Of a DNA stretch of 64,000 nt, positions 34,049 to 45,914 are shown in pieces. Location of the stretch: positions 279,035,164 to 279,099,163 of the forward strand of contig OZ010799.1 of assembly GCA_963932465.1 (NCBI GenBank), in the 5' to 3' direction. The number at the start of each line of letters is the position of its first letter. Position 1 is the first letter of the stretch. A program made the translations under genes and the position numbers. Below the pieces are notes generated by a model, which saw nothing but the letters and a program-made list of their open reading frames with translations, did no database searches and had not been told where the DNA came from. Origin of the DNA: Maratus speciosus. Its lineage: Eukaryota; Arthropoda; Arachnida; Araneae; Salticidae.

Positions 34049-35126
34049 CATATATATATAGGAAAAGTTGGGTACGGATGGGCATCAAAATCATGGAATA
34101 CTGGCGGCTTATGAAAAGTTTTCTGAAGTCGACAAATCCAGTCAACTTACGTGAAATTGTTGGCAATAGCTGATATCGGATAATTTCAATTGAGAACACA
34201 AGGTTTTTGTTTTGCAGTCGTAAGGGACGATCTCCAGACGACCAGGGCGTAATTGTAACAAGGCAGTCGATTTGCCATACGGTGATTTCTCCATAAAAAA
34301 CGAAGCCAGTTGTCGTTCTAAAGCGTTTATTCATCAAACGTGGAAACGCAAAAACAAGTCCCACATTATGAAAAAATTAGTAGAGCCCTCAGGCTTGAGC
34401 ATGAATCGTTAATCATGCTATATGATCTTAAAAAGCAAATTTAGAATACTACAAGACATGAAGACACCTGATAACATATTTTGAAGCACTTGAAACAAGA
34501 CAGAAATTTAAGCTCCGAAGTCATTGCATCTGTTTTTTTTTTTTTTTTTGCTAGACTTGCGGAGGGCGACAGACGTCGACGTAGTGCAGAAACAAACCAA
34601 TTGGTGAAAGGTGCACTTCGAGAGATGGGCAAGTAAGCTAATGACGCAAGAGGGGTGTGGCTTAAGAAGAATGAATCCCATACCTGGTAACGTAGTGTTT
34701 TCGAAGTAAAAAGTCCAGCGTCGAAAAGGCGCGGGGAAACTAGATTCCTGGAATTTAAGATTAGAAACAAAAAAGAAAAAAGTGTCTATTAAAACATTCA
34801 AAAATAAAATGTGGTTTCTCTCAGAATATTATAAATTGGATAGCTGATAAAAATTTACTGAGGTACTAAAAGCTTTAGATTAAGATTTTGAAAAAGACAA
34901 TTATTAATATGCGTGTTTTAAATTTAAAGGAAAATTTAATAGGAATAAATAATAGATATTATTAAGAAATAGGGAAATAATGAATATGCCGGAAATTTAG
35001 AATAATTTAAATGAATGTCGCGAAGTAAAATTTTTATATAGCATATACATAGTCTATATACATGTACTATATGACTATAACATGCAATATATGTATATAT
35101 ATATATATATATATTATATCATATTA
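34049..35126. other. no recognised feature
   Basis: Starts with a short (TA)n tract. It then holds unassigned, less AT-rich sequence (34080-34400 and 34550-34760) with open minus-strand frames of 136, 109 and 97 codons that show no family resemblance. It ends in (TA)n at about 35090-35115. Confidence 0.35.
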
Positions 35127-35294
35127 CAAGGGGCAGTCAAAAAGTTCATGGAATTTCGTTGTAACTCTTTAATATCACAATATTGTTACATACTTTGTTT
35201 ACAAACACTATATTTTTGTGCTACCGGAATTCATAACAGGCAGTGTGACTACAGTGTAGCTGAAAGTATGTGCATGGGGTGATTCGTAGGCGCG

Positions 35295-35470
35295 ATGTCG
35301 AAGTTCGAGCAAAGGGCGAACGTCAAGTTCATGTGCAGATTGGAAAAACTATCCTCAGAGACTTTGATAGCCTTACAAACAGTTTACGGTGATGATTCTC
35401 TGAAAGAAATAGCCTTTTACGAGTGGCTTTCAGGTACCATCCCCATCGAACACATCAAAACAAGGGATTT
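35295..35470 (+). pseudogene. mariner transposase N-terminal fragment
   Basis: About 58 codons, MSKFEQRANVKFMCRLEKL, with ETLIALQTVYGDDSLKE: the first helix-turn-helix of mariner-family (DD34D) transposases. The reading continues into unrelated X repeat sequence, so the catalytic domain is missing. Confidence 0.85.
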
Positions 35471-36545
35471 AAGAATAAACAGGAGGCGACATATAGTGTA
35501 CTGTCTACCAGTTGCGAGTGAAGTAACTGAGGATGTTGTCACAAGATGGCGGCTGCTTTTTTTAAAATCGGATATACAGTTTCTGAATACCGCCGGTGGA
35601 AACTTCCCACCAGTAAAATTGAATAGAAAATTTTGTCATATTTAAGGGTCTGATTCAGGGAAATATTTTCTCACAAATATCCTAAAAACTTTATTTGTTT
35701 TTACTGGTGTCAGTTTGCCTGGTAAAACAGTCAGTTGTTTCACCGGTTGTCACAATATGGCGAGGACGCAGGGCATGACTTCCACCAAAGTAAACTCCCA
35801 TCAGTAAAAATGAAAATCTGTTTCTGCTATTATCTATGACTGAAATTTTGCATTAAGAAGGCGATTAAATAAGGAGAAAATGTCTCTATAAATTTACTAG
35901 TGGAAGTTTCCACCGGCTGTAATCAACCCTTTGGAAAGCGGTTACAGTTGAAGTTTCACTATTTTAAGGATATGTCAATTCTTCTTTATTAACCCTTTAG
36001 TGCGCAGCTTTGCATGTATGCAAACAACAGTGTTTTTAAATTAATAGATTTTTTTAAATTCGTATATACCTAATTCACACCAAAAAATTAAAATAGCAAT
36101 ATTTACTTTAATTAATAACAGATATTCCGTATTTAAATAAAGCGAAATTAACCATGGAAACTTTCTGGTGTGAACTCAGATTCTCTGAACAACGTTATTT
36201 CTAGAACGTATTGTATCATCGGAATGTAAGGGTTAAATGTTAAGTTTTATAAAATAAAAACTTATATAAAATAAGGTATTTGGAGACAGACTTATAAAAA
36301 TATTTATTAATTTGCAATATTTTAGCGTAAAACAGCCATACGACAGTAGTTTTTACTTGTATTGTAGATGTGCAACAGAAGAAAAGATTGACCTATTATT
36401 TGAAAAATGTATCTCTGATTTTTTTCCATTATTTTTCCTGTGTAATAAATCTTTCAGAGAATCGTATTTCAGAGAATCGTTTTTGAAACAAAATAAAAAA
36501 TCGCGCATTTAAGGGTTAATAGTTTCATAATCGAAACCAACGTGA
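35470..36545 (+). repeat. family X copy inside mariner
   Basis: 35470-35992 matches 1580-2090 closely, with GACATATAGTGTACTG, GTTGTCACAAGATGGCGGC and alternating CACCAGTAAA/TTTACTGGTG modules. It resumes after the piggyBac-like MITE with AATAGTTTCAT. It gives an independent full-length view of the X unit. Confidence 0.78.
35993..36515. mobile_element. piggyBac-like MITE (523 bp)
   Basis: Ends CCCTTTAGTGCGCAG and, reversed, CCCTTAAATGCGCGA. TTAA lies at 35989-35992 and 36516-36519. It is nested in X, which is nested in mariner. The 66-codon frame inside shows no homology. Confidence 0.82.
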
Positions 36546-36759
36546 CAGCTGAACTTGGGAGATACCAAAACAGGATTTCCATCATTGTTTCCTGCAATGG
36601 CAGGTGCGGTGAGGCAAGTGTGTGTGTTCTCAGAGAGCCTACTTTACGGCATTTAAGTAAATGTGTACCTTTATTGCGGTAATAAAGAATTACAACGAAA
36701 TTCCGAGAACTTTGACTGCCTCTTGTATATAGTTACGTACAGTACATATTATTTAGATC

Positions 36760-38070
36760 AAAACTAAAAATTGTTACTCTTTAAAACTTTCATTATGAAC
36801 TTTTACAATAATGAACTTAATGTAATGTAAAAGAGAAAAGAAAAACTATTTTTTTCACCTTTGTGGCTTTTTTTTCACAAAAGATGTGAAAAACTGACGA
36901 CCATCTTCTGCTTCCTTAAAGAACAACTTTTCTTTTTCATATTATTTTGATCGAAGCTAAAAATTGTTACTGTTTAAAACTTTCATTCTGACCTCTTACA
37001 ATAATGAACTTAATTTAACGCATAAGTCATCTGTGTGGTTACTTTTTCAGAAAAGATGCGAAAAAGTGAAGACTATCTTCTGCTTCCTTAAGGAGTAATT
37101 TTTTTTTTCAGATTTATTTTATCAAAACTAAAAATTGAAAGCGATCAGTTTCCTTAAAGTTCCCTTAAGTTTTCAAATCTTAATTAAACGATACTTTCAT
37201 TCCTTATAAGGGAAAATAATAGTTTAATTAGTTTTCAACACTTGATATAATAATTTTACTTACTCTTGAAATCTTTCATTCTCAACTATTTCAATAATGA
37301 ACTTAATTTAATGTAAAAGAGAAAAGAAAAACTGTTTTTTTCAAATGTGTGGTTTGTTTTTCACAAAAGATGTGAAAAAGTGTAGACCATCTTCTGTTTC
37401 CTTAAGGAGCCACTTTTCTTTTTCAATTTATTTTGATCTGAACTAAAAATTGAGTTAGTAATGAAGACAATCCAACTAACTCCATTTTAAGGGGCATCAT
37501 TTTAAACAAAGGAACGTTGAAATTTTTCTATATATTTATACAGTGATAAAAAGTTATCCTTGATTAAAAGAAAATTAATGAGTTCAATCAAAATATCCTG
37601 AGAAAAAATATTATATAGATACAATACTTTTATACTTCAACTGTTTATTCTGTACATTTTCATTTGATGGAGTTAATCGATTTGGGCACTGAACGGTTCA
37701 ATTGTTACTCTTTAAAACATTCGTTCTGAACTCTAACAATAATGAATTTAATTTAACGTAAAAGAGAAAAGAAAAACTTTTTCTTTTCATCTGTGTAGTT
37801 TCCTTTTCATCTCTGTCGTTTCCTTTTCACAAAACATGTGAAAAATCGCATTCTTTCTGATTTTTTTTCCAGAATAAATTTTTATTTTCATTTTATTTTG
37901 ATCAGAACAGAAAATTAAATGTTAGCCTTTTTTTCATATGAATATTTTCTGTATTGTAGAATACATATTTTTTAAGGAATTCAAATCCCAATTATATAAT
38001 ACTTGTCGTTCTTTAAAAAAAAAAAATGGCTTGGCTTAAGTTAGTTTTCAAAGCAATCCAGAAAAAAATA
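36760..38070. repeat. satellite-like repeat array, segment 1
   Basis: Diverged tandem units of about 190-310 bp. Repeated blocks: AAAAATTGTTACT(C/G)TTTAAAAC, TGAACTTAAT(T/G)TAA, TTCACAAAAGATGTGAAAAA and CATCTTCTG(C/T)TTCCTTAA. A unique stretch (37450-37680) interrupts it. No coding content. Confidence 0.65.
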
Positions 38071-38139
38071 GGAGGAGAAAACTAAGGGTAATCCAGAAAG
38101 TAAATTCCGTTGAGCAATGAATAAAAGGAAACGATTATT

Positions 38140-38545
38140 AGAAGAAAAAAATGTTGCACAATGAAGTGCAATACTTATAGTATTTTTCAGAATAGTTACT
38201 ACCACTGTTGAAGCATTTATCATAGCGGTGCAAGATCTTTTTGTATGTACTCGTCGTAGAAAGATGCCGCTTCCGATGCAGTTTTCTAGAAACTATTTTT
38301 TTAAAGAAGTTAGCGAGAAATTTGAGGAGCATGTATTGACAGTGTTTTAATTGTGAATCTTCTGTTTTTCTTAATACCGTGAACGTATTCACGCCATTCT
38401 TTCAATCTTAAAACCTATCTCCTTGGAATCAAATCACGCATCGCGTTTTGCCCGAAAACTTCATAAATTTGTCTGGGAATTTCAATTGCTTTAGAAAGCG
38501 TTCAGAAAGCAGATGACACACCGTAACTCACATGTTGCGGCATGT
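38140..38545 (-). pseudogene. mariner transposase relic (both ends, middle deleted)
   Basis: From high to low coordinates the minus strand shows a degraded mariner N-terminal helix region (AIEIPRQIYEVFGQNAMRDL, about 38430-38490, with frameshifts). Soon after comes the C-terminal signature YKKILHRYDKCFNSGSNYSE (38138-38392 frame). The central catalytic part is absent, so most of the gene was deleted. Confidence 0.65.
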
Positions 38546-38548
38546 TAA

Positions 38549-39036
38549 GGGGGAAGGATACCTTTAAACCTTAAAAATTTTTGAAATTTTTTATACATAT
38601 TTTGACTCCGTAATCATTTTTGAACAATATGCAAAAAAACGCATAAAAAAATTCCCATTAGTTCAGTAATTATGGCAGTTTAATTAATACAACATATTAA
38701 GACAGGCCGTAGGCCGTAACTCACATGCTGCGGGATGTTAAGGGGATAAAATACCTTTAAACCTTCAAAATTTTCGATTTTTTTATACATATTTTGATTC
38801 CGTAATCATTTCTGAACAATATGCAAAAAACCGTATTAAAAATTCGGATTAGCTTACTAATTATGGCAGTTTAATTAAGACAACATATGATAATTAAACT
38901 TTTCGTCACGCTTATTCAAAACGATGAAATTTGATACAGCGCGCAGTGTTCCTAAAAAACTATGCATGGCAATCAAATGAAATTTTCACCACATATTCTT
39001 TTCTTTATTATCTGCAACTTAAAAGAAAAGGGTGAG

Positions 39037-39086
<50 letters not shown>

Positions 39087-39499
39087 CAAAAATATAAAAA
39101 AAATGAAAATTTTCATTTTTTTAAATTATTAAGTTATTTTTTTAATTTACTCAATATATTTTACAAATATATTCTGGTTTTAGTATAAAGGTAACACTAT
39201 TATGTATCTATTTTCACCAAAATTTCCTCTTTCTATGCATATTTTCAGATTTTATCATGCGCACAAGACCTGTTATGTTTTTTTTTTTATCTTATTATCA
39301 TATATATTTTTTAACTTATCATTTCAATATTTATTTATGAATTTACAAACATATATATATTTTTTAATATAAATTTAAATATGAGCTTTATATTTAAATT
39401 AAGTATGATTTTTATTTTTCACTTATTACACAAGTTTTGAAGCTTGGAACATAGTGATATGTTTTGCTTTTTCGACATGTTCAAAGGTATCCTACTCCC
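38549..39499. mobile_element. Harbinger-like element nested in mariner
   Basis: Ends GGGGGAAGGATACC and, reversed, GGGAGTAGGATACC, flanked by TAA at 38546-38548 and 39500-39502. The first part is a direct duplication of about 180-190 bp (about 38521-38700 and 38710-38890) that includes a copy of the flanking CCGTAACTCACATG. A T-run of more than 40 bases is at 39038-39082. No ORF. Confidence 0.5.
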
Positions 39500-39846
39500 T
39501 AATTTTTTTAACATTTTAAACGCTTAACATGTAGCCGACGCAATACTCACTGATCTACAAATAACTTCAACTGTTTGGCAAAGAGTCAGAAAAGTGGAAG
39601 TGCATGAGTGAAACCCCGAACGCAGTGATTCCGGGGCAAAAAATTAAAACGGAACTTACTTACAGGATTACCCTCCTATTTTAGCTTTGGTTTGCACTGT
39701 AACAATATTTGTCGTGTGTCGGTGCTTTAAAATAATTTTTTAAAGGCTAACTTGGTTTTGAAAATTCAGTAACAGTTTCTTTTTCTTAAAATTACAAATC
39801 TTAATTAGACGACACCGTACATCCTATTTTTCAAAATATTATACCG

Positions 39847-40230
39847 GGAGTCGGCAGCACAAACCATCACCTCATCGAGTTGACGGCTGAAGTTCTAAGC
39901 TTAGTTAAATGCCGGTTAGCATATTAAAATGCAACTGGTCTGCCAAGTCAAATCTTGGAGGAAAACACCTGTAAACCCGATTTTAGTTGTTGACAGGCAG
40001 GTTTACCATTGTGCTTTTCTGCTCCCAGTCCTCTAAGTTTTGATAACTTTTGGTGCAGGAAAACACAATGGTAATCCTACCGATCAACCACTATAATCGG
40101 GTCTGCAAGTGGTTACCACCAAGATATGATATGGCAGACCAGTTGCATTTTAATATGCTAATCGAGTGTTATCTAATCCGGGAATTTCAGGCGTCAACTC
40201 GATTAGGTGATGGTCTATGCAGCCGCTTTC
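39847..40230. mobile_element. foldback/palindromic element (about 380 bp)
   Basis: Left half ACCATCACCTCATCGAGTTG and right half (reversed) ACCATCACCTAATCGAGTTG. Matches continue through TATTAAAATGCAACTGGTCT and the TTTACCATTGTG block around a centre near 40040. The 84-codon frame is an artefact of the repeat. I could not define a target duplication. Confidence 0.7.
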
Positions 40231-40349
40231 TGCTCTATAATTTTTCTTTAGTGCTTTTCAAACTGTTGATGCACAAATTTTACTTATTTCGCTATCAATT
40301 ATAGCAATATTTTGTAGTGTGTCATCTATTTAAAATTAATTGCTAAAAA

Positions 40350-41770
40350 ATTAACTCTGTTTTGCAAGTTTCAATAATTATTTTCGTTCTTTTTTTTACT
40401 TCGAATCTTAATCAAACGATTTCTTTCATTTCTTGTGAAAAGAAGTCATTATGTTTCTTTGGGGATTTCCAAACAAATGATATAATACTTTTGGCTTTCA
40501 ACTCTTAGAGTAGTGAGCTGTAATTTAACGGAAATGAGAAAAAAAATCTTCCGTGTCTTTTGAAAAACTTTTCTCTTTCACTGAAGATATAAAGAAATGA
40601 AACGAATTTTCTGATTTTTTCAATACTAGTTTTTCCGTTTCACTTTATTTTAATCAGAACTAAAAATTTAGAGTTATTGGTTTTCTTATCTGTGGATTTT
40701 CCTGCAGTAATAAGCGTGTTTTCAGTAGACTCCAAATCTTCTCCAATCAGTACGTTTCCCCCCTTATAAAAATATATCATTAACTTTGATTAATTAATTA
40801 ACCCTTTAAATGATAACTTTACTTTTATGTTTGTTTTCCAATTATAAAAATATTGTACTGTAATTTAAAGTAAAAATGAACGAAAAGTATTTCTTCATCT
40901 GTTTCGTTTAAAAAACATTTCTGATTCACAAAATATAAGAAAAAACTCAAAAGAATTTCCCGCTTTGATCAAAACAAGAATTTGAAATTTATCAGTTTAA
41001 TATATGTGTATTTTCCGATAGTAATAAGCGTGTTTTCAGTAGACTGCAGATCTAAATCAAACAGTACGTTTCCTCCCTTATGAAAATATATCATTAACTT
41101 TTATAAATTAATTAACCCTTTAAATAATAACTGTACTTTCATGTTTGTTTTCCAATTATCAAAAAATTGTACTGTAATTTAAAGTAAAAATGAACGAAAA
41201 ATATTTCTTCATCTGTTTCTTTTAAGAAACTTTTCTGATTCACAAAAGATAAGAAAAACTCAAAAGAGTTTTCCGTTTTGATCAAAACTAGGAATTGAAA
41301 TTTATCAGTTTCTTATCTCTGTACTTTTCCATAGTAATAAGCGTGTTTTCTGTAGACTTCAGATCTTAACCGAGCAGTACGTTTCCTCTCTTATGAAAAT
41401 ATGTTATTAACTTTAATTAATTAATTAACCCTTTAAATAATATCTTTACTTTTATACTTTGTTTTCAAATTGCGAATTTATTGAAGTGTAATTTAAAATA
41501 AAAATAAACGAAAAATATTTCTTCATCTGTTTCGTTTAAGAAACTTTTCTGATTCACAAAAGATAAGGAAAACTGAAAAGAATTTTACAATTTGGTCAAA
41601 ACTAGGAATTGAAATTTATCAGTTTTTTATCTGTCGATTTCCTCAACAGCAATAGGTTTATTTACTAAAGACTTGAAATCATCATCAAACTTTAACTTTT
41701 ATCCCTCGTAAAAAGAAATCGCTATCTTTCTTTAACTCATTAACCAACAAAAACTATAAGATTGAAGTTT
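40350..41770. repeat. satellite-like array, segment 2 (clear 314-bp period)
   Basis: Consecutive units are visible. The block TTGTTTTCCA/TTGTTTTCAA occurs at 40831, 41145 and 41459, both intervals exactly 314 bp. Each unit also carries TAATAAGCGTGTTTTC(A/T)GTAGAC, AACCCTTTAAAT(G/A)ATA, CTTCATCTGTTTC and ATTGAAATTTATCAGTTT. No coding content. Confidence 0.85.
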
Positions 41771-42171
41771 TCAACTTTTCAATTGAATGTCGTTTGCCAC
41801 CAAAAATTCCAAAAGACAATTTTCGTTTTATTCGATCGTAACATTTTGTGGCTTTATGTAATGCTATTTTTTTAATTGAAAAATAGTAGTGGTTATGTAA
41901 ATAATTGAAACTTGTGTATTTATTTTACTGTTGGGTGAACGCAACACCAGCGGGTATTGGGTTAATAACTTTTTAACATTTGCTATATTTAAATTACTAA
42001 GCATGCTTTGCTTTACGATTATTACAGTACACTATCACAAATACTTTCTTCAGTTCACGGAAATATTCCTGTATATATCCAAGAATTAAAGAAGTTTCCG
42101 TTCTTTTTTTTTTTTTTTTTACGTTCTATGAGAGAAAATTTCCGTAATCTGAAAAAAAAGGAGTTCTTTAA
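41771..42171. other. no recognised feature
   Basis: AT-rich sequence with a T-run near 42104-42120, ending at the TTAA of the next MITE. Confidence 0.4.
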
Positions 42172-42366
42172 CCCTTTGCACTCCGGCGTCTCTTACGCAA
42201 ATTTTATTCGGTTGTCACCACTTTTTAAAGTTTACTTCATGTACATAATTTCAAAAATACTCTGATTAAAAAAGGAAAATTTTATCTTCCTTTATTACTG
42301 GTAACAAAAACAAGGTTTGCAAAGAAGGATGATGTCGCCGCAGCGGCGACAACGGAGTGCAAAGTG
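42172..42366. mobile_element. piggyBac-like MITE with CGCCGCAGCGGCG hairpin (195 bp)
   Basis: Ends CCCTTTGCACTCCGGCG and, reversed, CACTTTGCACTCCGTTG. TTAA lies at 42168-42171 and 42367-42370. Near the right end is the perfect palindrome GTCGCCGCAGCGGCGAC. It is related to 57194-57577. Confidence 0.85.
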
Positions 42367-42370
42367 TTAA

Positions 42371-42810
42371 AATATGCATCTCTCTTTCTTCACGTCAATC
42401 CACTTTTTAAAACCTTGGCCTCGTATCTCGAATCGAGCATATTAACCACCCGACCAGCGAGCACTTGATCGAGGGCGAGTTTAAAAGGAAGATACGGGTT
42501 TCTTCAAATCGGGAATTGGTAGGGCTTGTTAAATCTCTTCTTGAGAAAGTTCGAAAATATAAACTTAATAGCAGGGACATTTCGTCGTTACAAAAAATGA
42601 TTGGTGTTTTAACACTTATAGAATAATAGAGGATAAAAATGATTAGAGATTAGACATATTTTTAATAAGACATAATTTTATTGTTATATGTAAAATATGA
42701 ATATCTTTTTATTAAATTCGAGAAGAAATGTTTGCTTTTTTTAATAAAATCAATTTTTTTTAACTTGATTGAACTACTATACAATTTTTAAAATTTGTTC
42801 GTTTATAATA
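42371..42810. other. no recognised feature
   Basis: Less AT-rich stretch at 42400-42530 (ATCTCGAATCGAGCATATTA, ACCCGACCAGCGAGCAC), then AT-rich sequence. I could not turn it into a tRNA or a known repeat. Confidence 0.35.
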
Positions 42811-44106
42811 CTAGGGGGCTCTGTCCTCGCCAACCCGCGTTCCGACACCCCAGATTCTAAAAGCAGGCTAATTTCATCGGCTTTAAAAAGATTGAATTAT
42901 AATTAAAAAAAAAAAACAATGGCGATCTCCCTGTAAACGGGTTTTCATTCATATTCCTTTGATTGGAGATTTTTAAGGCAAAATCAGCGTTTGTTAAGGG
43001 ATACAATGGCTGTTTTCGTCTTTGATTAAGAAAATATTAGTTAAAAATTTGAAAATAAGCTAATGTAAAATGAATTAAATACACAGAGTCTTTGTCTCTC
43101 GATTTTTTAACAGTCGTTCAAAGTTCTTTTAAATAACACATTTGAAATGTATCGTTTTATGTCTGACGTAATTTTCACCAAAGTTTTCTTTCTCCTTTTA
43201 ACATTCACATGAAAAAACTTTTGTTGTTAGAAAGGAAATATTTGCGCTGTCTTAGAATTCACGATAATAGTTGAAAAGATTATCTCAATATATGAAATCA
43301 ATGTCTCGCGCAAATATATTTTTTATTTAAACTGTTTTGCCAACTGTCAATTATTTGGCCTTTTTAAATATGGCGTAAATTTCCTCCATTTGCGACTTCT
43401 AATGCATAATAATGAATTTATTATTTAAAAATTTTCTTTCTCTTTTAAAATTCATGTGTAACTATAGTTTTTAATGATATAATTTTCAATATTTTCCAGA
43501 TTTTTAACACGTAATAACTTAATTCTCTTTTGAAAGTTTTTTTTCTGATTATAATATCCACGTGTAAATAAATTTTTAATTTGAAGGAAGTATTATTCTT
43601 TGCGCTGTTTTTAAAATTGGCAACAGTTTAAAATAATAACCTTTTCTAAAATATGTAAAACATATCTCTCGAAATGCTGAAAATTTGAATTTAAAATGGA
43701 GATAAATCCTCAAAAAAATGAGCCAAATTAAAAAATAAATGCAGTCTGCATACCGGGAACTTCTAACGTATTAAATGATGTAAAAATGTTTAAATTCCTA
43801 TGTATAGTTTTTTCTCATATATATATTTTTTAATGAAACGATTTTGACCGACTTTAACATTAAATATCTCTTAAACTAATTATTCGATTTAAAAACTGTC
43901 TGCATCAGCGTGTTTAGCAAACATTTCTCTATAATAGTTCTAATTTTCCTATTTTCGTATGAAACAGTTTTATTAATATTAACGAAGAAAGATCCCCGGT
44001 CACAAGAAATAGGGAGGCCGATCTATGAGTGTACCGGGAAGATCTACGCAGATTTTTATTGGTCCATTTACAAATCATTACTTTTTTTTATATATATATA
44101 GAAGGA
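42811..44106 (-). mobile_element. non-autonomous Helitron, copy 2 (1,296 bp)
   Basis: In element orientation it starts TCCTTCTATATATATAA (44106) and ends with a GC-rich hairpin and CTAG (42811), between A and T. It is collinear with copy 1 throughout and uninterrupted, so it gives the empty sites for the two insertions in copy 1. No Rep/helicase gene. Confidence 0.87.
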
Positions 44107-44109
44107 TAT

Positions 44110-45320
44110 TTCACATGCTAATATTTCTTTAATACTCTAAAAAATAATTTGCGAATGAATTTAAATGAATGAGAAAATTGCTACTTTATTAAATTGGAAA
44201 GAATTATTTTTGTTTCTTTGCTTTTAAATAAAGTAGAAATTTTAATTTATCGAAATTTCGATTTTCATTTTAAAAATAAATTCAAACTTTAGTATTAATA
44301 CAGCTAGTACGCATGCGTGCAAGGAATAAACAGAAAAATTCCCTCTTTTTCTGACTTTCGGGAAAAATTAACGGGAAAGCATGTTTTCTAGGAGTACGGA
44401 AATTATTTGTTTAAAAATGACAGAAAATTTAGTGTATAAAGTCGAATTCTTCTGAAACCATAATTTAAAATAAACGAGAATGATAATAAAAAAAATTTCT
44501 TTCCTCCTATATCGTTTGAGAAACTTTCCTTTTTTTTTAACGAATGGGATGAAAATGTTAATAGATCTTTCTGCTTAATTAAGAATTTTTTACTTTTCAA
44601 CCATGTATTTTGATCATAACGAAAAATTGAAACTTAACAGTTTTATATGTCTCGATTTTTAAACTTTAATAAGCTTACTCATTTAGAACCTTAAATTGTA
44701 ACTTTTTCTTTCACTCCTTGTAAAAAAAAAAAAAAAAAAAAATTATCTCTCTTTGATGAATTTATGACATTTGGTATAATACAATAACTAATATAATGCA
44801 TAATTACTCAGTATGATTTGCTTTTCAATTATTAAGTACTGGAACGTTATTTAAAGTAAACGAGAAGAAAGAAACACTTCCTTCCACTATACCATTTGAG
44901 AAACATTCCTTTTTTTTTTTTTTTTACAAATAATGTAAAATCTGCAAAACACTTTCTGTTTTGTTATATTTTTTCCCTTTCTATCTTGTATTTTGATCAT
45001 AATTAAGAATTGAAAGTTATCAGTTTTCTAGCCGTCGATTCCTAGACAGTAATAGATTTATTTACTAACAATTGAAATCTTAATTTAATTTTATCTTACA
45101 TCCCTTGTAAAAAGAAATCGTTATCATTATTTAAGGAATTTTTAACATTTGATATAATAAAATTAGCAAGCCTGCTTTGCTTTTCAATTATTACCTTAGT
45201 GAACTGTAATTTAAATGAAGCGACAAAGAAGAAAACGTTTCTTTCCTCTATATCGTTTGAGACATTTTAACTTTTTTAACAAATAATATAAAAATCTGAA
45301 AAGCATTTTCTGCTTAATTA
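44110..45320. repeat. satellite-like array, segment 3
   Basis: Diverged units with TTGCTTTTCAATTATTA at about 44818 and 45178 (near 360 bp apart), CCATTTGAGAAA/CGTTTGAGA, TTTTGATCATAA and GAAATCTTAATT blocks. Interrupted by A- and T-runs. Confidence 0.65.
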
Positions 45321-45579
45321 ATACACTGACCTCCAAAAGTTAAGGTACAACCGATTTTTGCATCTAATTTGCAAATGAATGAATATAGAAACAACAAATT
45401 TAGAGGAAATGTGCTCTAAACTGTTATTTATTAAATGCGACATAGAAATTTACTTAAGTTAAACGTATAAATGAAATTACAACAAAAAAGCACTCATGGC
45501 GTAAAATTCCATTCTTGGAGAAATCAGTGCATCGCAGTATTATGCAGTAAAATGTGACAGAAACATTAAAAAACTGGTT

Positions 45580-45904
45580 CTAATACGGAATATGTCCACC
45601 CCGGACTTGAATGCATTGACGGCATCGGCTTTCCATGCTCTCAATTAAATTGTCGGACACCGAAATAGGTAGCGTTGACCAGACTTGGAGTAAGCCTTGT
45701 TCCAGCTCATTTAATGACCTTGGAGGAGGACTTAAAGCCGCAACCTGTCTTCCAAGATAATTCCAAAAATGTTCTACCGGATTCAAGTCTGGAGAGTGAG
45801 CTGGCCATTCCATGACCGTGATCCTCAAGATAATCCTCAATAACCACAGCTCGGTGTGGTCTCGCATTATCATCCATTAGAATGAAACCATTGCCAATAG
45901 CACC
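45580..45904 (-). pseudogene. Tc1 transposase, C-terminal part
   Basis: Shows the second catalytic aspartate region (GFILMDDNARPHRA, in another frame near 45860-45895) and then EWPAHSPDLNPVEHFWNYLG with the final glutamate. It ends RCRQCIQVRGGHIPY and a stop at 45580. A frameshift lies near 45820-45850. The upstream part lies beyond W. Confidence 0.92.
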
Positions 45905-45914
45905 CCGTAAGGCA

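Larger units (their letters stand above)
35127..36725 (+). mobile_element. mariner element with nested X repeat and MITE
   Basis: Terminal inverted repeats CAAGGGGCAGTCAAAAAGTT (left) and CAAGAGGCAGTCAAAGTTCT (right, reversed), both followed by GGAATTTCGTTGTAA. TA lies at 35125-35126 and 36726-36727. It holds the start of a mariner transposase. The rest of the gene is displaced or lost where an X fragment (35470-36545) sits. Confidence 0.87.
38071..39676 (-). mobile_element. second mariner-like element, decayed
   Basis: Termini near GGGTAATCCAGAAAGTAA (left, about 38086) and GGGTAATCCTGTAAGTAA (right, reversed, ending 39674), next to TA. A GGAGG block at both ends places the outer limits at 38071 and 39676. 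Minus-strand transposase relics lie inside, and a TAA-flanked element interrupts it. Confidence 0.7.

Noticed and set aside
33954..34364. 136-codon minus-strand frame
   Set aside because: It spans the Tigger terminal repeat and unrelated flank. No domain is recognisable and the composition looks non-coding.
34441..34801. 97- and 109-codon minus-strand frames
   Set aside because: Overlapping frames with a lysine run from a T tract and no family resemblance. The region may be an unidentified repeat.
42400..42530. tRNA or SINE on the minus strand
   Set aside because: Box-B-like ATTCGAGAT is present but I could not build a cloverleaf or find a good box A.
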